A stretch of 64,000 nucleotides of DNA from Torreya grandis (GCA_037957365.1 JARHVA010004093.1:850001-914000), one strand, 5' to 3'; positions 47,940-61,579 are shown, numbered from the stretch's first letter. Made by a program: numbers and translations. Notes: a model not told the origin generated them from the letters alone.

Positions 47940-48094
47940 AAGCAGCTTATGGAAGACCCTTTAAGGGTTGGTAAAAATCATCATATCCATTGAATTTAAC
48001 TCAATGTTTTCTTCAAATAGGAATTTCATGATGAGGTAGAGGGATAGATAAGGACAAAAGGTGATGAAAAATCAAGGAAATAAGAAGACAAGAG

Positions 48095-48310
48095 TATAGA
48101 GTTAATTAGGTTAACCTAGTATAGAAAATAGGGGAAAATTTTGAGAAAATAGGGATACAAAGTTAGCTAGGTTGACTTAGTTTTGTAACCTAGGTAGAAA
48201 AAAATTAGAAAAAGATATAAATTTGATAGGGTCAACCTAGTAATGTAACTTGGGAAGTAGAAATGAGTACTATGTTGATAGGGTGAACCTAGTACTGTAG
48301 GTAGGGGAAT
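48095..48310. repeat. Tandem array carrying GTYRACCTAGT motifs, element D leader
   Basis: Motif copies at 48108 (AGGTTAACCTAGT), 48167 (CTAGGTTGACTTAG), 48228 (AGGGTCAACCTAG) and 48280 (AGGGTGAACCTAGTA) are spaced 59, 61 and 52 bases, showing a diverged tandem unit of about 57 bp. It lies between gag and the 5' LTR. Confidence 0.75.
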
Positions 48311-49139
48311 AGATAGTCTATAAGAGACTATGTTGAGCAAAATGATTAGGTATTGAAACAAGAGCTATTTTGTAAGTATATTTGAAATCAAGAAATTAAA
48401 AGAAACATATAATCAATTGGGTCAATGAAGATGATACAATTGAGACACACATTACAAAACTTAACACCAATACTAACCAATGCAATTTTTTGAAATACAA
48501 CACACAATTAATAAAAGAGCAAACAATCAATTTGGAAAGTAAATGTAAACTAAGTGTTCATCCTAAATGTTTTTAGATTATTAGAATATGATTTTAAGTG
48601 TGATAATAATTTGTCTATGAGTATGAAATTAGAAAGTAATCTATGGATGGATTCAGGATGTTTATGCTAAAAGGGATCTATATTGGCAATGGTATTGGTT
48701 TGTTATTGGGTCTTACCCCCTTATTTGACACACCACAGTGATAAGGGTGTCAATTTATTTTCCAATATATACCATTAACCACATGTTTATATGTAGCTAT
48801 AAAACCAAGTAATCTTCCCCCTTAGTGATGAAATCCAAGTGGGCAGGCCTTGGGTAGACAATTGTTTAAATGAGTTTTAAGATTAAGTGATTTGGTAGTG
48901 TGTGTAAGAAAAAATTAAATAATGAAATGAAATGTTATATTAAAAAACCACCTAATTAGACTATGTGATCTATTATGAGCATGAAAACAACTAAAAAGTG
49001 AAAGTGTGAGATAATTACTAGCATATAATGTTAATTACAACTTTAAAATATAAGACAATGTTGATTCAGATGATAGTGTATGTAGAGATTACAAAAAAGA
49101 GTGGTAGTGTCTCTATTTTACTACTAAAGCAAGGGTCTA
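48311..49139 (-). other. Element D leader, middle part
   Basis: No coding frame. Contains CTTAGTGATGAAATCCAAGT (48821-48840), close to the element B leader block at 25558-25577. The minus-strand open frame at 48167-48361 overlaps the repeat array and is not coding. Confidence 0.45.
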
Positions 49140-49580
49140 TTAAACAACTATGTTGATAGTGTTAACCTAGTCTTCTTGAGAAATAAATAATACAAAACTA
49201 GGTCGACAAAGTGGACCTAGTTTGTTGTATAGGGGTAGTTTGAAAGATTCAAACCATGAAAAGTAAAACTATAATGAATAAAAAAATGAAAGAGAAAGAT
49301 ATAAAGGAACCTTGGTGGGTTGGAGGATATATATGAAAGTGAGATTTTTATTAAAGTGCCTTGATTTTTACTTAGAAATTCTACCAATTATGTGGACTGG
49401 GTTGACCTAGTTCTATAGTTCCCTATTTATTGAAACCTATAAAGAATACTATGTCAGTAGTGTTGACCTAGTATGTTTGATGGAAGTCTAGAAGTTTACA
49501 ATTTCAATAGAGTTGACCTAGTAGTTTGTTTAGAAGTTTGAAAGTGCATTGTGTTGACATATTTGACCTAGTACCCTGTA
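49140..49580. repeat. Second array of TTGACCTAGT motifs, element D leader
   Basis: Copies include GTGTTAACCTAGT (49159-49171), GGGTTGACCTAGTT (49399-49412), GTGTTGACCTAGTA (49460-49473), AGAGTTGACCTAGTA (49509-49523) and ATTTGACCTAGTACC (49561-49575). The last four are 49-61 bases apart. All keep the CCTAGT part at the right end, so the array is directional. The core contains TTGACC, the W-box hexamer bound by plant WRKY factors; a functional link is not shown. Confidence 0.75.
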
Positions 49581-49748
49581 CCTAATGAAAAACCTATAGA
49601 AACATAATAAATTATTATTGATGCAGGTGTGTGTTAAATTTACACAAAGAAGTTTGAAAATATACTATAATTATTGACCAAGTATAAAAAATATAGGAAA
49701 ATAATAAAATAATGATAAACAAGATATAAAACCTACATGGGTTAGATT

Positions 49749-49764
49749 CAGATTAGTTTCACTA
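49749..49764 (-). promoter_or_regulatory. Element D primer-site-like sequence
   Basis: On the minus strand TAGTGAAACTAATCTG starts three bases (TTC) after the presumed LTR end GCATACA. It matches element F's TGGTGAAGCTAAAATT at 12 of the first 12 positions apart from two transitions. Position next to an LTR edge and agreement between two elements support a real site; the primer tRNA is not identified. Confidence 0.5.
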
Positions 49765-49767
49765 GAA

Positions 49768-50928
49768 TGTATGCAATCATAAATGCATCACATCTATAAA
49801 ATAATCCTAACTCAAATAAGATAGATCATACTTACAATTCCAATTAAGGATACATTATATAATCAAGAACATGAGAAATGGGGATCTAATAGACCCAATT
49901 AGGAGATCTCTTATCATAATAAACCATACTAGGGAGGGTTTCAAAGCCTCTAGTCAAACATAATCACATAAAACCCTAACCAATCCCTATGTTTTATATT
50001 CACTAAACTAATAACAAGTAAACTAAAGTCTAATCTAATGCTCAACAAATCTTGTGTCACAAAGTGGGGGTTAGAAAAAATAAAATTAAAAGTGCATAAG
50101 AGGCATATAATCATGTCAATGCATAAATAATCCTAACTCATGGAATATAAGTACAAATTCATATCTATGTACTCTTATAAAGGTGGAAAAAATTTAGGAA
50201 TACTTACCTTTGAAGATTAACCCATCAAGACTCAATCTCTCCCTTGGAAAATGTGCTTCACAAGAGGTTTTTTTATTATGTAAGTATGACAAGGATAAAT
50301 CATCTCTAAAAGACTTCTCCACAAGACAAGATCCATATTTACCAAGAAAGTATAAAACCCTAAGCTTGATCCTCAAGTAAAATGGTGTATAATCAAATGC
50401 ATAATAGCTCTTACTTATTCTTATCTTATCTAAATAATGGAGAAATGATCTTGTATATATAAATGGATTTAACCCTAATCCCTTCTAAAATTTTCAACTG
50501 ATAGGGTTGACCTAGTTGACCTAGTAAATTTATGGACAAAAATTCACTATGTCACAAGCTAGGTCAGCTAAGAGCCAACCTAGACCCCAAATGAATTTTA
50601 CCCAAAATAATGTAGGGTTGAACTAGTAGATTGAACAGTTAAAATGGGATTAAGGTTAGGAAAAAAGGGGATAAAAGGTAGGAAATTACTAAGTGTGTAA
50701 TAGAGAATAAAAATCTTAGGGATATGGTTTTTAGGAAATAAGTGTGTAGATAACAAGTGGTAAAAGGGATAACAATATTATGAAGTAGCAATGGTCTACC
50801 CACCCCTTTCCTGGTACACACCTTAATGTTTTCACTCAGAGATATTGACACTTGATGGGTTATTAGAAGATATAGATCATCAGTAATTGATAAAAGTTTG
50901 AAAATATTATGTGTATATATATCCAATC
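49768..50928 (-). repeat. Element D 5' LTR-like repeat
   Basis: Partner of 36486-37680; offset about 13.28 kb throughout. Inner edge TGTATGCAATC is next to the primer-site-like sequence. It contains GGGTTGACCTAGTTGACCTAGTA (two overlapping motif copies) at 50504-50526 and a TATATATA box near 50454. The outer edge fades at CCAATC (50928). Confidence 0.78.
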
Positions 50929-53900
50929 TATAGGAAATGATAGAAAAGCTAACCTAGTCAACCGATTTGACTAATTTATAGGTGTTACTTTCCAAGAAGA
51001 AATAATTTAATGATATAATAAATTTATTAATGTCTTTAATTCATCATATTTATAGTTTTTCAAGGTTTTATATTGGTTAATAGGGTCATGAAGCACAAAT
51101 AATTAGGATACTAGGCCAAATTTGGCCTAGTAGACCTATTTACTCAATCAAACAAAGAAATAATAACATAAAATATTCATGATAAGAGATAATGTGGAGT
51201 TTTCATGTATTTTATCTGATCAATATCATGAAAAATTGATCCTTGATGTTATCTACATGATTATTTAATACTTGTGATGAGTTAATTAGCCTTCAACTAA
51301 TTTAAGCACATACATAACTTATCTTGAGTATCAATGCATGAGTTAAATCACCTCCACAAAAGTTATATAAACAAATAATAGTGTATCATGTTAGATAAAT
51401 AGATTATACAAGATAAATTGTGTCCACCACCTTGTTTTTTATACCAAATATATCATGAAAATATCATGCAAGCCACCAAACATAAGGAGATTTCTTGAAA
51501 AATATTATTAGCAAGTTATAATTGAAATTTGACTTGAGTTAATGATTAGTTGAATTCCTCTTCTCTCCTCTACACCACATTGGCTATATCTTCTATTTTT
51601 TTTGTATTCAAGCCTTTATGTGATTTTGTATGATCCCTCAATTTGGTATACAAAAATTATAATGGAATTATAACTTTCACTAGAAATTAATAAAGAAAGT
51701 TTGTTGTAGATTCATTCATGGTGGTAGTGTGTAATTTTTATTGTTTATTTGTAGATAAGTGTGATAATTATCTCCTTTTTTAGGGCCTTTCCTCACCTAC
51801 TACTATTATTTCATCCTCTATAGGTCACCTAAAGTTTAAAGAATATAAATTGTGTTGAAGAATGTTAGTATACAGTGTGTTTAAAGACCTTCATTCCTCA
51901 TCATTCAATTTTTAGACCTTATGTCAAACCTTCATCTGAAAAACTTATGTTAATGATTGTTCTAAGGAATTATTCTTAAAAAATTGTTCCATTTTTATTC
52001 ACATGTGTGCCCAAGTTCAAAATTTATAGAGGATCATTCATCATTCATGTGTATCACTAATGATATCATAGATTTACCTTTTAGTAATCTTCCTTACTCT
52101 TTTCATCCCAAAATCAAATAGGTTTATTAATTGATCCAAAATTCATATATTCAAAGGAGCTAGCCTAAAATAATAGAGGTCTAGTCTAGCTACAGGTATC
52201 CCACATCCTTAGACCATTCCAATGTTAGTCCAAGTTTGAAGCAAATTTGACCAATATGCCTTCATCAAGGTGCAACTTGGGTTGATAAAAATAGAGCCTT
52301 AATCATTAATTATGTGAGCACAATAATATAAAAATAGGGTGGGATGATTCATATTTTTTTCACATCCTCCTTAGTCCCAATTAAGTCTAGTTGTGTAAAA
52401 AATGTCATTATCAACCATTTGTCTTTTTTGAGTTATTGATCTTGAGTTACCTTCATGGATACAATAAAATATTTTGATTAACACATTTACTGATTAAATC
52501 AACTATAATATTATTTGTATCATTATATATATTATTTGTATCATTATAATAAAATTGATCATCAGCCTAAATTATATATAAATTATGAACAAAAGTTTCA
52601 TATTTTGTATCATAATTCTTTAATCTCCAATAAAATAGAGGACACTCCTCCATTTTATCTTGTTGTGGTAATTTTAATACAATTTTTCTATATTGTTATA
52701 TATATTATAAGAAGTCCAAAATGTAAGTTGAAATTTCATATATGCAATAGTTATAAATTGGTTTTCCATTCTTCTTTGTTGAAAGTTTTCATTATTTATC
52801 TAGAAGGTTTCATTTTTTTCTTAAATATATATTTTTATATTAACAACCCATATACATTGACAACAATAAAGTTTTGTTTAGGATCCACTATAGAAAAAAT
52901 TAATATTGAGAGTTGAAAATAATAAAAAATATACCAATTAAACAAGACAAATAATTAGTTATAAATATTACTTTTGGGTAGCTAAAAGTGTCAATCGATG
53001 GTGTTTATTTTTATGTATGTATTGTTTACATCACTATAAATTGTTTAGAATATTGATAATCTTCTAAGTATTTAGTCATGTCATCATGTATCTCAATAGA
53101 GACACTTGTGTCTATTGGGTTTGAAGTTGACATGCTTACTTGGGCTATTTTTTCATTTATTAACATCCTTGATTGTAATGTATCAATCAATTCTAATAAA
53201 TAATTAAACAAAAAAACTATTAATAATATGTTTTAATATTTTGTAAGAATAATTTACATTTTGTCTTGTAATTTATTAACATCTCTTCATTTATATTTTC
53301 AACTATTCATATTAATCAAGTTCCTTTTAAATTTGATTTTTCCTACAATGAATTTTACCTACTGTAAACAATCAAAATAGAGGATTATTTTTTACTAGAT
53401 CGATTAATCATGTAATCCAAAAAAAACAACTATTCTCTCAAACATAAATGGATGATTTCATATAAAAATCAAAACAATTCATTGGGCACATGATATTAAA
53501 TGAATTTATATGTAACATGTCAATTTCTATGGCCACCTCTTCATCAATAATTTTTTTTGTGATATGAAATCCATATATGTCATAAATCATAAAAAATATC
53601 TTAAACTCAACCAATCATCATTGAGAAATCTATAACATCCATAAAAAATATTTTTAGTCATATTTTAAAATATTTCCACGAGTTTGAAATTTTTTAAGAA
53701 ATAAGTGATCTTAAACCATAAGTATAATAAAGATACAAAAAAATCATGTCACTAGAACCAATGCAAGAGAGAAGATCTATTATACACTTTCTATAATATT
53801 TATTACAATATTAAAGAAATCCACATTAATAACTTCATGACTAAGGGGAGGGAGATGTTAATTTAATCTTATCAAAGTTCTAGTCAATTTAAATGGAAAA

Positions 53901-56394
53901 TTATGTTGGAATTTCAAATCATATGTATATTTATCCCTCTCTTGGGTGCTAATAGTGACAAATGATATATACATTTCTATAAAGGTTGTATCATCCTTTG
54001 ACATTTCTATTTCTTCATTTTTTTGAGTACTCTCCTTCCCTATGGTAATAGTTTTTTATTTCATCTTCCTTTCCATTATCCAAACCTCTAGTAAAGCTAA
54101 CAAAATTTGGCTTTCATGAATATTTAAATTTTACACAACATTATATGTAGTGCACCCTATCAAAATAGGTTATTCTAGCATTCATGACTTTAAATAGTCC
54201 ATAATTTTTTCCATTGCATTCTATCTTATTTATTATTTTTAAATAATAACATAATGTTTATGATTTTACACTATGTGTAATATATAATCTTATCCAAAAT
54301 TTTCCATTTACAACTTTATTTGTAAGTATGGAAATCTATTTTGAACACATTCTCCTCGTTCCTATGAAAATAATTATTGTTAGATTATTAAGAGAATTTG
54401 TCTTAAAATATGGATCACATTCCATTTTTAGATAAAAAAAAATCCCACCATAAAAACACATCACTCATTTTTACAATTTATCATCTAATAATAGGAGAAA
54501 CAAAATCATATCATTCAATCTATCTATTTTCTATTTCTAAAAAAATATTCAATATTTATTTTTCAAAAGACTATTTTAGAACATGAAAGTAGCGGGTTAG
54601 AAATGTTTTTAAATTATATTAATAATGTTATTTAAATAAAATCATAAATAATAAATACCTTCAATTTTTTTCATTTTCATTGTTGGTACCAAGTTGATGT
54701 AGTATTTTCTCTATTATCTAGGTGGACCTTGCTTTGTATAACTAGTCAATAAATTGGGTATGAAACCATATTTTATTTTCCATGTTTTTTTATTTAAAAA
54801 TTATAATTATATATTTATTTTTTTCCTTTTATAACATAGTATGAGTAGGCATTTATTTCATTATTTCATGTATAAACACAAAACTATGGATTTCTAAGAT
54901 AGTTTTTATGCTCCGATAATATGTTTGCCATCAATAATATAAAAACAAGATTATAGATCATGAAAGTATTAATTTAGATCCACATTTAATATATCTATAG
55001 TTGTTTTATTGATTCATAAAAATATTGAATCCATTTTAAGAGGCACCAGGTTACATAACATTTAACTTACTGGTTGATCAACACTATCTACGTCAATAGA
55101 ATAGTACTAGTAGTTATAAGATGTCAGGTGACAAGGATCAATGTAGATATTGAAAGATTTGTCAATAAAAAAAATTGAATATCCTAAGTTTTTTAAGACT
55201 CACTATTTTTAAACTCTTTCTCAACCATTTTTAAAGTAGTCCTTTGTCATGCTAATTATTTCACTTCATAAAATTGTGATACTCAAGTATATTTTCCAAG
55301 CTATCCGACTTTTACCTCTTCTGAGAAGTAAATTTTATTTTCATGAAATGTTATTTTACCAAATTCCTTATACATATTTAAGTAGTGATAAATATATTAA
55401 TTAATCCATATTGATAAAAAAAATTAAATATAGTCATAGTACCATTGGAAATATTTTATCTATTTTCTACACCCCATTTTTCATAATCTAGATAATGTTC
55501 TATTTTCCAACCATAGGGATTGAAATAATCTCTTTGGAATTTATCAAAATGAACCATGTCTCTTTTTTTATATAATATGACCTCTAACTAAATTTGAATT
55601 AATTGGTATGAATGTTTAGATATATTTATATATTCTACTTGAATATAAATAAAATGTTGAGAAACACATTTCATACTTATTATAATTCCAATGGATTCAT
55701 TTGCCCATAATATTGAATGAAACAACCAAAATTCATTGTGGTAGTTATCCAAACAATCTCTATAAACCATTCTTTACCTCATTTATCCTAGTCAATGGAC
55801 CCATATATGAATGTGATCTTTGTATACGAGGTGTGTCCAACCAAAGACATTGTTTTTTAAAAGAAAATAATTATTATTAACTATCAAAGTTAAATAAAAT
55901 ACATATAAATTAACTATTCATGGTAAAAAAAATTCAAATTATAGTGAATTATAGTCCAACTAAAATAATAACTAATTCAAACAAAGATAACAAACAAATT
56001 CAATAATAAAAACATGTGAATATAAAAAATATTAAAGGACGATGCATGACATAAAAAAAAAGAAACTAATGTTCATCTTAATAATTTAGAGAGGGATGCT
56101 ACCCATTCTAAAATATATTTTAGGAATTGGATTTATTTTAAATATAATACTTACTATGTATTAATATATCTAAAAGCAAAGACATTCAACATTATATGTA
56201 AGCTATTATTTTATCAAATTAAATGTTAAAAGAATACAAAATGAAATTGAATCTAATTTAGTTTCGGTGTTTTGTATTTAATAACAAAGAAATATAATAA
56301 TTTATTTAGTTCATGTTTCATAAATAGTTAAAATAGAAAGAGAAATAACCTTAATAATGTTACAAGTCTAGGTAATTATTATTTAATGAATTTA
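50929..56394. other. No gene recognised; very AT-rich 5.5 kb
   Basis: Dominated by A/T runs. The longest open frame, 52515-52916 plus, encodes 133 residues rich in Ile/Tyr/Phe/Asn with no recognisable domain and is what such base composition yields by chance. A few D-type motifs persist at 50951-50965 and 51111-51130 just outside the repeat. Minus-strand 53026-53211 is an open 61-codon stretch flanked by an AG acceptor-like and a GTAAGC donor-like sequence; not assigned. Confidence 0.5.
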
Positions 56395-57611
56395 ATATTT
56401 AACTTTTAAGGGGATTATCGAGTTTAAAACCCTAAGTGTCAAAGTGTTGGAATATGAAAATAAGGGAATAAATATGCAATAAATACAACCACTAATTTGT
56501 ACAATAAGTGAACTAATCCAATTATTTTGAAAATATAAATGAATTACACAAAGATGTACTTAGTTAGAAATTGACTGAGATGGATGAATAAAGGGATAGT
56601 AAATGGTATAAAAGACACTCAGAGTGTCATTGATTAGAATTAGGATTGATAAGTTTTTTTGAAGAGTAACATAGTCCTATGGAGAGTATCACACTACACT
56701 AGTGTCTTCTAGAGAATGGTAGTGTCCCATGTAGGCATAGAATGTGAACTTTTAGGTGTATCTTCACTTAAGATTAAGATAATTGTGCCCATGTGATTAA
56801 GTGATGAATCACTATGTTTGACTAATCTAAAAGAAAATACCTATACCTATACGTTGTTAGGGTATTTATGAAGTAAAATTAGAAAAAGTGTGATGTTAGC
56901 TGGATATGGTGGGTGTGACCTTAACACCCCACTATGTTGAGAGTTTATTATAAACCAATACCTCAAGAGGGGATCAATCCCAATATAGTTCTCCCAATAT
57001 AAGTGTTGGTGCAAGTGTAAGTGAATGATAGTATGAGTATCCACTTGAGTTCTTTGAGTGTTACTTAATACTATAAATCTAAGTAATTTAAACTTAGGAT
57101 TTATATATATGGATATATGTAGAATTAGGGTAGAATATGGATTAATGACCTTGATTTGCACAACATATCTTTGAACTAGTTTATGTGTGATTGCATTTGA
57201 TTTTTTATCTAGTGGGTAAAGGGATAAAAGTGGTGTATATATATTGATATGGTGCTTGTTGGGATGTGTAATAGGTATAGGTCAACCCTGATGTGTCTTG
57301 AGAAATGGAAATATATTTTTTAGAGGAGAAAAGAGGTAAGGGATAACAACACGGTCCTTTTGTCACTAACACAGTGGGATAGTGTCCAAAGGGTCATGAT
57401 AGTGTTCAAGTGGTATAATCTAGTGTACTAGAGGCTACGATTCCTAGGATATGGTATGGGACTACTCTTGGTACATCTAAGAATGGGTTAGACCTTTATA
57501 AAAGATGGATAAGGATTGAAAAATTCCCTAAGATAGGTCTAGGGCTAAGTTAGCGATAAGGTGGTATCAAGTTGCACTCATTACACTCAAGTGACATTTT
57601 ATATGATTACA
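56395..57611 (-). repeat. Element F 3' LTR, 1217 bp
   Basis: Partner of 62779-63989. Shared blocks include GAGTTTAAAACCCTAAGTG, CAGAGTGTCATT, ACACTAACAYAGTG and GTGTTGGTGYAAGTGTAAG. It ends TGATTACA at 57611, directly before a plus-strand pyrimidine tract. A TATATATAAATCC box (minus, about 57100) may be the promoter. The open frame 56847-57161 (minus) is LTR sequence. Confidence 0.85.
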
Positions 57612-57630
57612 TTTTTCCCCCACCCTTTAA
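57612..57630 (-). promoter_or_regulatory. Element F polypurine tract
   Basis: On the minus strand TTAAAGGGTGGGGGAAAAA runs straight into TGTAATCATATAAAA, the LTR start. Fixes element orientation. Confidence 0.8.
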
Positions 57631-60380
57631 TTTATAAATTTATCAAAGTGAAATTACTAGGATAAAGGGGAAATAAGTGTACTTGGACATACCTATGAGG
57701 TAAATCCCATGAATTTGGATATGATTTTTTGAAGTGTCCTACATTATGTGTCTTGTAAATGAACATGAATTTATTATTAATTAAGGAATATAAAAATAAA
57801 AAATGACTAAGTAAATAGATAAGAGAGAGAGGAAAGGAATGGATACACCTCGTTGGATACATGAACCAATGAAAAAAATTAGTGACATCCTATGTGTGTG
57901 TAAATAGTGATCAAATTGATGAATACCTTAGACTAAGATGATGGATTACTCAATACCTATGTGTGGTTTTCTCAAAAACTCAATCTAATTTTAAATCAAT
58001 CATTTCCCACCCCTACTTGGTGAATCATTAACTATGAATAACTTGGATTGGACTGATGACTTGTCCAACCCTCTTATGTAGGTGACTCAATAACTCAAGT
58101 AGGTTATAGCTCTATCATTACCTATCCATGTGTATTAGATGCATCTATGACTGAAACTATATGATTTAATTAAAGGTGTGTGATGTAAATAAAATTTTAT
58201 AAGATGGATCTAAAGCCACTCAAAAAAATTGAAATGATAAAGTAGGTCATGAGCCTCTTAAGCACTTAGGTATGTATCAGAGGGACAACTCGGTAATGCC
58301 AACCATTATAGAGAGAATAAGTCATCAATATTGTGTTAACCTAGTGAAAATGGTGTATAGAGTATACAAAATGGAAAATGACATGGAGTTTTAAATTACA
58401 TCTGATCAATTGGTGCATAAGTGAGAAAAAAGAAACAATGTGCCATACACATGCCCCTATTTTTGATATCGATTAATATGGATTTTGGATTGAGTTAAAG
58501 TAATATATATCTAAGTATATTTGAAACTAAAACTTGAGTGATCATTTCATGCATGATGCATCCAATCTAAGTAAACTAGTATTATTTTGTGCAAAACTAA
58601 GAGTAAACTAAGCATAACTAATAATCTATGATTTATACTATGCAAAATTGTACTATAACTATTGTACCTTTATAGTAATTATAGAATTTAATATGTATGG
58701 GTCTACTAGATATTAGCATGGTCCCTTTGATACCTTTATGCCATGTTAGTGTACTTTTATTATTTTTCTATGCCAAATTGTAAATGATGTGTCTTACTAT
58801 TTTCCATTGTTTTCATAATTCTGAGTTTTGTAATCTATGTCTAGATTTTCAAAACTATGTTCTGAGTGCAATCAGATGGCCAATTTATATGATAAAAGCC
58901 TATGAATGACCCCATTTTTTATGGGAGTTATTTAAATTTTGCAATTGCTTTACTTAAAATAAAATCTATGCATCATGTGTATTACATTGAAAATATATGA
59001 TATCTACGTTATAAACCAATATAATGTGTATACATGACATTAGAGTGTAAAATTGATTGAACATAGCTTGGTAATGTATATTGAATGTTAGATATAACAT
59101 CCACAATATTTAAAAGATAGATATAACTATGTAAACATGTATATGAATATAAAATATAAGTACAATCTAAGTAACTACCTAGGGTGATAGGGAATGATGT
59201 CCACCAAGGCACCCAAGGATGGAGGGGATATGCATGATGTCCCTCATGACATCACAAACTAGGTGTGAGTGTATCAGTTAGGAGATAAATGTCATGTCCA
59301 TGACACATATACTAAAGAATACATACAAATACATGAGGCATGCAAAGTATGCCAAGGGGCCATAATGTAAGGGGCATGGGCACATGTCACTAAGTCTGAG
59401 AGAGATTAAATATAAAAAGATGTGCTCAAGTGTCCACATACATATACAAAAATCAAGATTACATTATAGCCACACACAATTAATAAGGCACACAAACGGA
59501 CATGGTCACGTGTCTAAATCATACACATAATGAAAGGAAATGGTGTAGAGACATATAGAAATGGAATATTCAAAATCCATTAAATAGATGTATAAGCAAA
59601 GAGACACAATCAAGTCTAACTAGGAAATCTATAAATTAAAGTATACATGAACACATGTTATAGATATGTATAAAATCAAAGATGTACATAATCTGATTCT
59701 AGAGTAGAATTAGTTATTAAATATTCTATGTAGTATAAAATGATATAACCTGGTAAAGTAAAAGTTGTGTAATATGATGCCCCCAATGGGTGAATGTATC
59801 AATGTTAAATCTATGTATATATGTATGTGCCCCTAGTGGGTATATATTAGTAGATTTGGATATATGTGATGGTCTTTAGTCTTACAAGAATTTGTAAACA
59901 CTCAAAGAGAACAAGTGAAACATGTATGATAAAACTAAACTACACTAACATAGATAACATATGTAGTACTTGGAATTTATATGGACAATAAACATGGAAA
60001 TGCATATAATATAAAATTTTGTATTTTTTTGATAAAATTTTAATGTTTTTTGTATTTTGAACATATTATATTATTTTTTATTTTTTCAATATAAGCTATG
60101 TATAAGGGGAGAGATATTACTAATTGATTAGTCTCACAAGAGACCAGAAATCAATGTGTATTGTATCAAAGAGAGGAAGAGTGATTATGAGTGTTATGAG
60201 ATGAGGTATCTAAGATAAAAAAATATATATGTATTGAGTGGTCTATAGTTAATTTTTTTTGTGTAGTGGGGATATGAATTTTTGGAGCTAATTGAATAGG
60301 CTTGTGAACTATGGGGTTCTTGGGAACCCATATGGTATAAGAAGCTCTACCTATACTAGATGATATATGTTGTAACATTT
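57631..60380 (-). other. Element F interior lacking pol
   Basis: Mostly non-coding, AT-rich. Short open minus frames (57632-57862, 59009-59212, 60166-60378) have no domain; the last (PIVHKPIQLAPKIHIPTTQK) follows protease in a Pro/His-rich style and may be a polyprotein spacer. Two short blocks, ATGCCCCCAATGGGTGAATG (59779) and GTGCCCCTAGTGGGTATATA (59828), form a weak direct repeat. Confidence 0.5.
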
Positions 60381-60599
60381 GTCTATGTGTTAATTGGGTA
60401 GATAGAGGCTATCTAGAATCCACAACATGTCTCTGACATATCGGTCTCTATAATAAATGTATTTATGGTAGAGTATTCATACATCTTAATACTATATGAG
60501 TGGACCTCACCTACACTGGTGGATCAACTAATATCTAAAGTATGCTAATAGAATCTATGTTTGGATATGTAACTAGTGAGTTATATATAAATGGATATG

Positions 60600-60975
60600 G
60601 AATAGGTAAAGGATAATCATATAAAAGGCCCTCAACTATAACTACTTGATTAACATGTATATATTTGAGACATCTATGTACGATGGATGGAATGACTTGA
60701 AGGTACTATAAGTAGGTCCTATCAAATAACATATCAAACATGTCAACCCTAGGTATGACTATGAATATGGTGGCCAAATGTGTAGGCCTAACCTATAATG
60801 ATATTATAATCTCCCAAATACAACTCTAGATATGGCCATTAAAACCATGAATAATTGAATATGTTTTAGCAATATATTATTCTAAGTAGCCCAAGTACTG
60901 TATAAGTTTGATAGTACACATGTTAATGTTTGACCTATTGTCAACCTTGACACTTTAAAAAGGATTATTATCAAT
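60600..60975 (-). pseudogene. Element F aspartic protease fossil
   Basis: Minus strand reads NNPF-stop-SVKVDNRSNINMCTIKLI, corresponding to the active-site block VLVDNGSxLNVCPL with Gly changed to Arg (Asp at 60942-60940). Next come a SCIWEIIISL stretch, THLATIFIVIPRVDMFDMLF, and DRTYL...VIPSIVHRCLKYIHVNQVV, the FDMLLGRPWIH...PSxxHxxxK region. Domain order and spacing fit a plant Ty3/gypsy protease. Several stops. Inactive. Confidence 0.7.
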
Positions 60976-61579
60976 TTAATCTTGTATAAATAGTGAGTAC
61001 AGATTTTTGTCATCATCAACTATCTCATACTCTGAGAAAGTGATGATAAGTCTAACTAGCATTGTAGTATGAGACACACCAATGATATTATGTAGAGTGT
61101 GTGTGTTCACTATATATTTAAGATAGGATGATTATGGTGGATGCTCTTAATAAGTATATTGAACACCTAAAGTGAATATTGTCTCATTATTCATATGCTT
61201 TGGAAATAAATGTAAAAATATTTTTAGTGATTTTGCTTGTTTGGTTGTGGTTTAGGTGCCTCTGTAGGAGTGTTGACATCAATAATATTATCATCTATAA
61301 AATCTTGTATCTTATGTGGTATACTAATGAATATATTTATAGTATGTATTGGTTCCTTTCTATAGTTTTAAAATGTATTGGCATCATACTCTTTGGAAGA
61401 GGCATAGTTGTATCAACTTATTTGTTGGGAGGGATAGATATGACATTGCATTCCAAGAGTTAATGAGGAACATGTGCTAGTAATTCAAGAAGGTGTGTGG
61501 AGGGTATCCTTAGAAGAGATGATAAAATAATGCAAGGAGTTGGATTTTAATATACATTAATTTTTTTATTTCTATCATT

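Larger units (their letters stand above)
36486..50928 (-). mobile_element. Element D: Tat-like LTR element with gag and protease, no RT or integrase seen
   Basis: Two direct repeats of about 1.17 kb bound 12 kb in which the minus strand reads gag, then protease, in the order seen in element B. The LTR inner edge is supported by a primer-site-like sequence two to three bases away. Leader repeats lie between 5' LTR and gag. No YxDD, RNase H or integrase block was found between protease and 3' LTR; a plus-strand plant-mobile-domain-like fossil lies there instead. The outer LTR ends and target duplication are not resolved (TTATC at 36481-36485 against ATCTA at 50926-50930 do not match). Confidence 0.65.

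Noticed and set aside
37405..50926. Similar minus-strand open frames at 37405-37746 and 50639-50926 as a conserved small protein
   Set aside because: Both lie at the same place in the paired D LTRs, so similarity comes from the repeat; the frames are not kept open over the same span.
52515..52916. 133-codon open frame (longest outside the retroelements)
   Set aside because: Composition is dominated by Ile, Tyr, Phe and Asn, with no domain and no conserved neighbour; typical chance frame in AT-rich sequence.
53026..55790. Minus-strand pieces that loosely recall callose synthase exons in the right order (53.0-53.2, 53.8, 55.1-55.4 and 55.7 kb), one with splice-like edges
   Set aside because: Each match is short, needs frame changes, and lies in DNA so AT-rich that Ile/Phe/Leu/Asn patterns are expected by chance. 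A TBLASTN search with callose synthases over 52.9-55.9 kb would decide; without it the call is not supportable.
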